A model generated the notes under the pieces. The model saw only the letters and a program-made list of their open reading frames with translations, was not told the DNA's origin and did no database searches. A stretch of DNA of 64,000 nucleotides from assembly GCA_017533825.1 (NCBI GenBank), contig JAFWIE010000018.1, forward strand, positions 1 to 64,000, read 5' to 3'. The DNA is from Atopobiaceae bacterium. GTDB taxonomy: Bacteria > Actinomycetota > Coriobacteriia > Coriobacteriales > Atopobiaceae. The stretch's first letter is position 1; every line of letters starts with the position of its first letter. This document shows, piece by piece, positions 57,989-64,000 of the stretch. A program made the position numbers and the translations under genes.

Positions 57989-58084
57989 GGCGTCTAACCC
58001 AAACGTCGATTCCCGTCAGAGCACGCCATGCCAACGCAAAAGCAAGCTAATCTGGCAGGCATATTGGTGTGCAACGCAGAGAAT

Positions 58085-58120
58085 GACGGTCCCCTGTGGC
58101 AGCTGCCACAGGGGACCGTC
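58085..58120. repeat. Perfect 36-base palindrome (REP-like)
   Basis: GACGGTCCCCTGTGGCAG is followed directly by its exact reverse complement, giving an 18-bp stem with no loop bases. It lies 24 bases beyond the end of the thiolase/OB/ACP operon. The GGTCCCCTGTGGCA type of word is known from REP-like repeats in several bacterial genomes. Confidence 0.9.
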
Positions 58121-58143
58121 CCCATCGGATTATGGTGTCTGGG

Positions 58144-58383
58144 CTACTCGTCCATCTCTTCCTCGACGCGGTCCACGAGCTCGCCGAAGGTCTTCATCGT
58201 CATGACCTCGTGAATCGTGACCTCGGCATCGAGCTCGTTCTCGATGGTGGAGGTGAGGGCGATCATCTTCATGGAACCCTTGCCCAGCTCATCAAAGGTG
58301 GTGTCGGCTGTAATCTCGCCGTCGTACTGATAAGCGACCTTCGCGAATTCAGCCAACTGCTCCAGAAGCTCCTGATTTGCCAT
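58144..58383 (-). CDS. Acyl carrier protein, copy 2
   Basis: The 79-residue acidic helical protein (LLEQLAEFAKVAYQYDGEITADTTFDELGKGSMKMIALTSTIENELDAEVTIHEVMTMKTFGELVDRVEEEMDE) is a carrier protein with Ser37 in GKGSMK as the probable phosphopantetheine site. It is the last gene of the thiolase-OB-carrier operon. The low similarity to copy 1 suggests distinct partners. AAAGGA precedes the start. Confidence 0.87.
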   Translation of the reverse strand: MANQELLEQLAEFAKVAYQYDGEITADTTFDELGKGSMKMIALTSTIENELDAEVTIHEVMTMKTFGELVDRVEEEMDE

Positions 58384-58433
58384 GATGCAATTCCTTTCTC
58401 ACTGTTAATCCAACGGGGATACTCCCCTATTGC

Positions 58434-58901
58434 TTACGCATTGACCTCGTCGAGCTCGAAGCAAAGCTCGGCAAAGTGAACCATCTCGTCCGAGCCGGGC
58501 TTGAGCGGCACCTCGCGATCGATGGGCTTTGCATGCACGCCGATGACCTCACCGTTGTGCAGACGCTCAGCGAGCTTCTTCGCGACCTTCTTCTTCCCGC
58601 AGAAGACGACAAAGGTGTACACGGGCCCCTCGTCGAGCTTCACTGCGCCGTAACCATAGGCACTGACGGCCTTGAGGTAGGGCTTGTCGTTCTGGATGCC
58701 CGGCACGACGAACGACTGCAGCGTGCCGTGACCACTGAGCTCCACCCACTCGGTCTCGTGATACCCACAGGCATTGCAGGCGATGTGGGGCGGAAACTCA
58801 ATGGCACCGCACTCGGTGCACCTGCGGCCCCAGTACTTCCCCTCGGCGACGCCGTCGTAGAACTTCTTTACGATGGGTTCCATCTGATTAAGCAGAGGCA
58901 T
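58434..58901 (-). CDS. Zn-ribbon/OB-fold (DUF35) thiolase partner
   Basis: The 155-residue protein has an N-terminal rubredoxin-like zinc ribbon (RRCTECG...CNACG, about 27-46) and an OB domain (about 50-140). DUF35 proteins pair with thiolase-like enzymes, as in PhlB/PhlC of phloroglucinol acylation or ChsH2/Ltp2 of steroid side-chain cleavage, and place CoA or carrier-bound groups. AAAGGGAG precedes the start, 29 bases after the thiolase. The pairing strongly supports a complex. Confidence 0.9.
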   Translation of the reverse strand: MPLLNQMEPIVKKFYDGVAEGKYWGRRCTECGAIEFPPHIACNACGYHETEWVELSGHGTLQSFVVPGIQNDKPYLKAVSAYGYGAVKLDEGPVYTFVVFCGKKKVAKKLAERLHNGEVIGVHAKPIDREVPLKPGSDEMVHFAELCFELDEVNA

Positions 58902-58930
58902 GATCTACTCCCTTTCTGCGCGACGCACGA

Positions 58931-60217
58931 CTAGTCGACGGTACGGATGATCTGAACGCGGATGTTCTGACCGCCGCCGAAGCCACGGAACAGCGTGGTC
59001 TGGGGCAGCTTCTTCATCTGCGTGGCACCAGCTTCGCCACGCATCTGACGCACGGCCTCCACGATGTCGGCGATGCCGGAGGCGCCGTGGGCATGGCCAA
59101 AGTTGCAACGTCCGCCGTGGGTGTTGATGGGTTTGTCGCCGTCGAAGGCGAAGCGGCCGTCGATGGCATACTTCCAAGCCTCGCCACGCGGCACGTACCC
59201 GACCTCCTCGGGCACGCAGATGTCGCCAGCCATAAAGAAGTCATTGATGAAGAGCAGATCCACCTCATCCGGCGAGACGCCCGTGAGCTCATAGACCTGC
59301 TTGGTGCCACGGATGGTGCCCGTCTTCTCGTTGGCAAGGGTGGCTCCCTCGTAGGCGGCGCTACCGGTGCCGAGAATCTCGATCACCTTATGGTCGAGTC
59401 CACGCGCAATTGCCATCTCCGTAGGCATGAGCACCATGGCAGCCGCACCGTCGCACTTGGTCTCGAAGCCCGTCACGCGCAGATACTGCGTGACCTTGGG
59501 GTTGAACATCGAGGTGAGGAACGTGTCTGCATCGGGCATGCCGTTCGCTTGGGCCACTTGGTCGAAGTCCTGCTCGTAGAATCCCAACGGGTTGAGAACG
59601 GAGGCGCGACGGAGGCTCTTTGCGACGGCGTTCAGAGCTTTGTCGATATCGGCATCAGAGAGGTCATAGGTCCAGCGGTACTCATTGATCCAGTTGTCGA
59701 ACGAGATGCCGAACGCCGAGTCGAGGGGGCGGCCATACGCACGGTCGTACACCATGGGAATGGAGGGGAGCATCTCCTCGAGCGGGAAGTCACGGCGCAT
59801 GTGGCCCGGAGCACCTACCACGGGCAGGCTCGCCGCGAGGTCTACGGCACCAGAAAGCACGATATCGAACTCACCGGATGCGATGGCCATGGCAGCTTCT
59901 TGCATGGCAACATAGCCCGTGCAGCAGGCCTCGGAGTGATGTACCGACCCGATGCCGCGCGTGCCGAACCAGTCGGCAACCTGCATATTGGGCGTAAGCG
60001 AGTCACCAATCATGAAGGGATTGGCGGAACCATGGTAGAAGTACTGAATGTCGCGCGGCTCGAGCCCGGCATCCGCGATCGCCTCAAGAGCCGCATATCC
60101 AAAGGCCTCACCTTCGCTCATGCCCTTGGTCTCGGGATGGTCCTCGAAGTTCGTAAACGGTGTGCAGCCGACGCCCACAATGGACACGCTGCGTGCATAC
60201 TTGCCTACCTTTACCAT
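58931..60217 (-). CDS. Thiolase-superfamily acyltransferase/lyase (SCP-x/PhlC-like)
   Basis: The 428-residue protein has a thiolase fold: nucleophile region HHSEACCTG (C98/C99), the INDFF segment (325-328) at the place of HDCF in SCP-2 thiolases, and the GHAHGAS loop (His375). The second catalytic Cys, expected near residues 411-417, is replaced in FRGFGGGQ. The same loss occurs in thiolase-like enzymes that do not degrade acyl-CoA by simple thiolysis. It heads an operon with an OB partner and a carrier protein. ATG 60217 has an AAGGAG site; a 13-residue longer start is less likely. Direction and substrate are unknown. Confidence 0.88.
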   Translation of the reverse strand: MVKVGKYARSVSIVGVGCTPFTNFEDHPETKGMSEGEAFGYAALEAIADAGLEPRDIQYFYHGSANPFMIGDSLTPNMQVADWFGTRGIGSVHHSEACCTGYVAMQEAAMAIASGEFDIVLSGAVDLAASLPVVGAPGHMRRDFPLEEMLPSIPMVYDRAYGRPLDSAFGISFDNWINEYRWTYDLSDADIDKALNAVAKSLRRASVLNPLGFYEQDFDQVAQANGMPDADTFLTSMFNPKVTQYLRVTGFETKCDGAAAMVLMPTEMAIARGLDHKVIEILGTGSAAYEGATLANEKTGTIRGTKQVYELTGVSPDEVDLLFINDFFMAGDICVPEEVGYVPRGEAWKYAIDGRFAFDGDKPINTHGGRCNFGHAHGASGIADIVEAVRQMRGEAGATQMKKLPQTTLFRGFGGGQNIRVQIIRTVD

Positions 60218-60234
60218 GCGCTCACTCCTTCGTC

Positions 60235-60250
60235 TTGTTCGACCGAACAA
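60235..60250 (-). promoter_or_regulatory. Operator-like palindrome in the thiolase promoter
   Basis: TTGTTCGACCGAACAA is two perfect 7-base half-sites around AC. On the minus strand it directly follows a TATACC sequence that may be the -10, so a bound repressor would cover the start of transcription. Confidence 0.6.
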
Positions 60251-60422
60251 TTGCATGGTATAGAGTCTCTCTCACCTCGGCGTCACAAACGAGGTCCGGT
60301 CGCCCCATATTGGCTGCCTTGGGACCGCGTTCTTTTGTGCCATTCGCACAGTCTTGCCTGCGAGCGCGTATGATGGACACCGGTGATCACTTGTCAGCTG
60401 CCCACAACGAAAGGACGGTCCC

Positions 60423-61451
60423 ATGCGCGCGCCCAGCTATGCCGACTGTTTCCAAGTACTGCTTCTGCAACTTTCCGACGAAGGACGCAAAGAGGTCCTG
60501 CTCGGCGACGCCGTGGATCGTGCACGTATGGTCTGCCTTCCCTTCATCGTAGGCAAGAAGTTCCCCGACGTGTACTTCGAGTTTCCACTTGCCGGCGACC
60601 CGTTCCTCGACACCACGCTTCTTTACGAAGAACTAGAACCCGGAACGCACATCGATTCGCCCGCCGCCGGCGATGTGCAAGGACTGCTTGACTGGTTTGG
60701 CCCCGTGCGCCACGAGCATCCCAACGTGTCGTTTGGCTTCGAACTCGACACGTCCAAGCTCGAGCTTCCTAAGGCGGCATTGCACTTCCAACCACGGACC
60801 CTCACGGAGCTGGTACGTCCGTTCTGCGAGCTGGCAGGCGAACCAGAACGTGCAGACCTCTACCTCAACCTCGCGGCGCGCATGCCCGAGGGCTGGCCAC
60901 TCTCCTTCTTTGGGATGTTCCGAGGGCGCCCGAACTCACCCCTGCGCGTTTGTGGTTACCTCCCCACCAACGAATGCGATGCTTGCGTTGCGGACCCAAG
61001 GCACCTCGCAGAGGTTTTTGATGCCATAGGATTCACCGCCTACGACGACGCGATGCTCATTCAGGTCAGCCAGCTCATGGGAGTCGCACCTTCAGGAGTG
61101 GACTTCCAGTTCGACGTGTATCCGGACGGACATCTCGGCGACGTCTTTGCCATCGACACCCAGTACGGCATCGAACGACCCGAAGCGGTGCGCAGCAGCT
61201 TCGCCCAAGGCCCCGCAGAGAAGGTCATGTCCCTTCTGCAACTGATGGGCGCAGCCGACGAGCGCTGGAAGCTTGCACCGGGAGCGGCGTTCGCACGCGC
61301 GATACCCGTCACGCTCGACGATGGCACGCCCAACAAGCTCGCCTTCACGCTCATGCCACAGTGGTCTAAGGCGCGTTGGCGTGCGGGAGAGTTGCAGCCC
61401 GCCAAACTGTATTATCTGGGCAAGGCAAGTTTCACGAGCATTGCATCGTAG
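60423..61451 (+). CDS. Unrecognised protein encoded beside the thiolase operon
   Basis: The 342-residue protein has no signal peptide or membrane helix. It alternates beta-like segments (VSFGFELDT, VDFQFDVYPDG, KLYYLGKASF) with helices, and has the loop FFGMFRGRPNSPLRV. I do not recognise a family; some short segments recall ABBA-fold prenyltransferases, but this is weak. It diverges from the thiolase gene and precedes the PucR-type regulator on the same strand, so it is likely part of the locus. ATG 60423 has an AAAGGAC site; TATGAT at 60369 may be the -10. Confidence 0.7.
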   Translation: MRAPSYADCFQVLLLQLSDEGRKEVLLGDAVDRARMVCLPFIVGKKFPDVYFEFPLAGDPFLDTTLLYEELEPGTHIDSPAAGDVQGLLDWFGPVRHEHPNVSFGFELDTSKLELPKAALHFQPRTLTELVRPFCELAGEPERADLYLNLAARMPEGWPLSFFGMFRGRPNSPLRVCGYLPTNECDACVADPRHLAEVFDAIGFTAYDDAMLIQVSQLMGVAPSGVDFQFDVYPDGHLGDVFAIDTQYGIERPEAVRSSFAQGPAEKVMSLLQLMGAADERWKLAPGAAFARAIPVTLDDGTPNKLAFTLMPQWSKARWRAGELQPAKLYYLGKASFTSIAS

Positions 61452-61519
61452 CCCACGCACTCGCGCGCAGTCCTCCGTGCTACTATCATTAATGTACTCG
61501 AATCAACAGAGGGGAATCC

Positions 61520-63121
61520 ATGCGCATTTCGACACTTCTCACGCGTCTGCCCGAGGGAGCAACTGAGAAACTCTTGCTCGCCGACCCCGAAGCGGACGTG
61601 TACACGATAGGCTTCCTCACCGAGAACAAGTGCCTGCGCAACGACGTGCTGTACTTCGGCGATAGCACGCTCCTGGCAACGGAAACGCTGCCCGAGTCAC
61701 CCAACCTCCTGCTGTATGGCTCGAATCCAGACGATGAGACAGTCAAGCAACTCGTCGATGCCAACGTGGCCTTCTTGGTCGAGGATGCCAACCCGTTCGA
61801 GTGCTACAACGCTTTGCAGGCCTGCTTCTTGGAGAACCAAGAGCAACAATCGGTCATACGCCGCATGATGGAGGCACACTTCTCGAACGGCGGTCTGCAG
61901 TACCTCGTCGAGGAGGCCGCCATGGCATTGGGCAATCCCATCGTGGTGGTCGACACGACCTATCACTACATCGCGCACCACCTTGGCCAACTCGAAGGTT
62001 CCACGAGCACGCTCGCGCAAACCATCACTGACGAGGTGCGCCTGCAGACGCTCCCCGACCATGTCGTCACGTACATCCGCGACGAGCGCATCGATTCGAC
62101 CCTCGCGGAGCAAGGTGGACCGCTCATCCACCATAACGTCATTCTCGATTGCACCACCATGACCGGCGCCGTCATGGTACACGGCGTCTGCATCGCCCAC
62201 GTCATGATGATGGAGCACCAGCATCGCTTCCGCGATATTGATCGCGGATGCTTCGTGCGTCTCCTCGAGTTCGTGGGCCAAGAGATGCAGAAGAGCGAAG
62301 TGTGGGGACCCACCAGTGGTGAATTGGGATCTTACTTCCTCACGAATCTCCTCGGGAACCAACGCCCCAGTGAGGCGGTCACGTTGCGACGGCTCAGGTC
62401 GCTCAACTTCCATCCCAAGCCCGTCTTGCGCGTCATATGCCTCCATGCACCTCAGGAGGGATTACGGCAGGATCAGGTTGAGCTTATCGCTGGACAGCTT
62501 CGTCCGATGCTGCATCACGCGCTTTACACGCGCTACCACTGCCAGCTCGTCATACTCGTGAGCAGGGATGAGGACGATGACCTCATGCAGAGCTCCGGTT
62601 CACTCTTGCATGAGGTGGCCAGTCTCAACGGGCTCATGGTGGGACTCTCCAACGCCTTCACGCGCATGACCGAGACGCGCCGGGCGTATGACCAGGCTCG
62701 GCTCGCCCTGCGCATGGGAAAGCTTGCGACGCCCCTCTTTGATCAGGAGGGAGTCTATGAGTATAGCGACTACGCCTACTTCGGCCTGTTCGAGATTGCG
62801 AACCGACGCACCAACCTCTTGTCGCTGTGTCACCCCTCGCTCCTGCGCCTCCAAGCCTACGACGAGCGCCACGGAAGCGAACTCATGGAGACGCTCTATG
62901 TCTTCCTACAGGTCACCGGCACCACCAAGCGAGCGGCAGAGATACTTAACCTGCACAAGAACACGTTGCTGTATCGCATCAACCGCATCAAGGAGCTTAT
63001 CGACCTCGACCTTGCGTCGGGTGAGGACCAATACATCCTGCAAACCGGATTCCGCGTTCTCGCATACTTGGGCATCTTCGCCCCCAGAACGTCCGCTAGC
63101 CGCGAAGAACTTCGCGGCTAG
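61520..63121 (+). CDS. PucR-family transcriptional regulator
   Basis: The 533-residue protein has an N-terminal sensory region. A CdaR/PucR GGDEF-like domain follows (about 300-430), and the C-terminal helix-turn-helix is ETLYVFLQVTGTTKRAAEILNLHKNTLLYRINRIKELI (about 455-492). PucR-type regulators respond to metabolites and often control adjacent catabolic genes. An AGAGGGGAATCC ribosome site precedes ATG 61520. The likely targets are the thiolase and carrier operons of this locus; the palindrome at 60235 is a candidate site. The 3' end runs into a 28-base palindrome. Confidence 0.9.
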   Translation: MRISTLLTRLPEGATEKLLLADPEADVYTIGFLTENKCLRNDVLYFGDSTLLATETLPESPNLLLYGSNPDDETVKQLVDANVAFLVEDANPFECYNALQACFLENQEQQSVIRRMMEAHFSNGGLQYLVEEAAMALGNPIVVVDTTYHYIAHHLGQLEGSTSTLAQTITDEVRLQTLPDHVVTYIRDERIDSTLAEQGGPLIHHNVILDCTTMTGAVMVHGVCIAHVMMMEHQHRFRDIDRGCFVRLLEFVGQEMQKSEVWGPTSGELGSYFLTNLLGNQRPSEAVTLRRLRSLNFHPKPVLRVICLHAPQEGLRQDQVELIAGQLRPMLHHALYTRYHCQLVILVSRDEDDDLMQSSGSLLHEVASLNGLMVGLSNAFTRMTETRRAYDQARLALRMGKLATPLFDQEGVYEYSDYAYFGLFEIANRRTNLLSLCHPSLLRLQAYDERHGSELMETLYVFLQVTGTTKRAAEILNLHKNTLLYRINRIKELIDLDLASGEDQYILQTGFRVLAYLGIFAPRTSASREELRG

Positions 63122-63122
63122 C
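63095..63122. repeat. Perfect 28-base palindrome across the PucR stop codon
   Basis: GCTAGCCGCGAAG and CTTCGCGGCTAGC are separated by AA; the right arm contains the TAG stop (63119-63121). No T tract follows. It marks the border between the PucR gene and the AT-richer region with the methyltransferase. Confidence 0.85.
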
Positions 63123-63425
63123 TGAGTGTCGGACAATGGTTGCGGGCGGTCTTCAAGTTGGCGAGACTTTAGGGATGAGTTTCTTTATGTATTGCAAAAG
63201 ATGCTAGTGTCATGCATGGTCGTGCAGAGGCGGTTATCGTAGCAACCATTGCTTTTTTGCTATGGCGGCTGTCCACGGTGACGAAGAGCCTGAGCCCGAC
63301 TGCTTTCCCACAGTGGGATCGTTGTCACGAGGCATATTGGTTCTGCGAATTGCTTTCTTGTCTCCAGTCGCTGCTATGATTGTCGATATTGACAGAGAGA
63401 CGAGCAAAGGAACGGTCAAGGCTAT
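63122..63425. other. AT-richer gap before the methyltransferase
   Basis: The 304-base gap is lower in GC than its surroundings. TGCTATGAT (63372-63380) is an extended -10 for the methyltransferase. A 17-codon ORF (63375-63428) could be a leader peptide but may be chance. A T-rich stretch near 63250 is of unknown role. Confidence 0.45.
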
Positions 63426-64000
63426 ATGACTGAGGCATTCGAGCAGGCAATACGGACACGCATTAAAGCGATATCGGATACACCAGAGGCAAGACGACAA
63501 GCGCTCGCCCAACACCTTACGCCACCTGAGGTGGCAGAACTCGCTGCGAGTTTATTCAGCGATGCTGACCGGGCTCTAGATTGTCTTGACCTCGGTGGGG
63601 GGACGGGCATCCTATCCGTTGCCCTGCTCGAGCGGTATGGGGAGCAAGTCGAACGGATCGACACCGTAGAACTGGACCCAACGCTTGCCCGGGTGTACGA
63701 CGAGGAGCTAAGGGAGCGAGTGGGGGGTAAGACCATCCTCGGTGATGCACTGATTGCCGGTGTGAATGGTGGAACAAGGTATGATCGCATTATCCTGAAT
63801 CCGCCATACAAGAAGATGGCATCCAACGACCCGAGACAGTCGTGCTTGCCTGCCCACTCTGCGAATCTATACTCGGCGTTCATAATGCGAGGCGTAGAGC
63901 AGCTGAGGGATGGCGGGGAACTGGTGGCAATCGTCCCGAGGTCCTGGACAAATGGCGACTACTTCACCCCGTTCCGTCGTTTCGTCCTATCGCAGTGCTC
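63426..64000 (+). CDS. Adenine-specific DNA methyltransferase, N-terminal part (3' end outside window)
   Basis: The open frame runs off the right edge after 191 residues. It has the N-terminal HLTPPEVAELAASLF, SAM-binding motif I DLGGGTGILS and the catalytic motif IV NPPYKK, diagnostic for N6-adenine methylases of the PstI/BsuBI or Eco57I kinds. This points to a restriction-modification system whose nuclease lies beyond the window. Codon use (AGG, ATA) differs from the surrounding genes and suggests acquisition by transfer. Confidence 0.85.
   Translation, partial: MTEAFEQAIRTRIKAISDTPEARRQALAQHLTPPEVAELAASLFSDADRALDCLDLGGGTGILSVALLERYGEQVERIDTVELDPTLARVYDEELRERVGGKTILGDALIAGVNGGTRYDRIILNPPYKKMASNDPRQSCLPAHSANLYSAFIMRGVEQLRDGGELVAIVPRSWTNGDYFTPFRRFVLSQC

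Larger units (their letters stand above)
57765..58143. other. Repeat-rich gap between convergent genes
   Basis: The 379 bases between the flavodoxin-like gene and the acyl-carrier gene contain no supported ORF. They hold a 58-base hairpin (57931-57988) and a 36-base perfect palindrome (58085-58120). The rest is rich in GTTGG/CCAAC words. Confidence 0.6.

Noticed and set aside
59087..60373. Plus-strand 428-codon frame opposite the thiolase
   Set aside because: It is a shadow of the thiolase, which has clear family motifs and a ribosome site.
63375..63428. 17-codon leader peptide before the methyltransferase
   Set aside because: No ribosome site, and its first codons coincide with the extended -10 box, so it would not be transcribed.
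63234..63515. Minus-strand 93-codon frame across the methyltransferase start
   Set aside because: It overlaps the promoter and start of a gene with clear catalytic motifs; no homology features.

Overview
The window reads as a chromosomal segment of a moderately GC-rich actinobacterium of the class Coriobacteriia, probably a gut or oral relative of Olsenella, Atopobium or Collinsella. This is inferred from gene content, not from a marker tree. The chain alaS, ruvX, mltG, yqeG, aroK, aroB-like, pepP/Q, efp, asp23, nusB, xseB, tlyA, nadK, recN, the mannose-type PTS with a ManO protein, HypA/HypB, a UsfX-like anti-sigma factor and codon use rich in GAG/GAC/GGC all fit. No rRNA, tRNA, CRISPR array, insertion sequence or prophage was recognised.

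Layout. 1-2.5 kb: end of gap, then pgk and tpiA (lower glycolysis), closed by a strong terminator. 2.6-7.5 kb: a membrane PASTA protein with a Gln/Glu heptad tract and a PepSY-like end, a tiny membrane protein, and an amino-acid ABC transporter (lipoprotein, permease, ATPase). 7.6-12.5 kb: nickel-hydrogenase maturation genes hypB and hypA around a 995-residue iron-sulfur flavoprotein, then a LUD-domain protein. 12.5-19.5 kb: SWIM-SNF2 helicase, zinc phospholipase-like protein, DXS-like enzyme, Vsr-type nuclease. 19.5-22 kb (minus): a LytTR response regulator with two sensor proteins, each of which seems to carry only half of a histidine kinase. 22.3-26.4 kb: phosphoesterase, HAD phosphatase, SGNH hydrolase and dGTPase in an overlapping operon. 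26.4-28.8 kb (minus): TPM-domain protein and a zinc-ribbon membrane protein. 28.9-32.2 kb: rarA, a membrane coiled-coil protein, an RsbW-like protein and a SigB/F-type sigma factor. 32.4-49.1 kb: a long housekeeping block, interrupted by a mannose-type PTS operon. 49.3-53.7 kb: zinc-ribbon membrane protein, UDP-galactopyranose mutase, glycosyltransferase, Maf. 53.8-63.1 kb: the most unusual region, with a ferredoxin, two acyl carrier proteins, a CocE-like hydrolase, a flavodoxin-like reductase, a thiolase with its zinc-ribbon/OB partner, an unrecognised protein and a PucR-type regulator. From 63.4 kb: start of an adenine-specific DNA methyltransferase cut by the window end.

Working together. 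Glycolysis and PTS genes point to sugar fermentation. The hyp genes and ferredoxin-type proteins point to hydrogen or other low-potential electron metabolism. The 54-63 kb locus looks like a self-contained acyl-transfer or C-C bond-making/breaking pathway with its own carrier proteins and regulator, and is the best candidate for an undescribed system. Other points worth attention are the split sensor kinase, an AroB homologue that has lost its metal ligands, and several intergenic palindromes, two of which (4.05 kb and 7.47 kb) belong to one repeat family.
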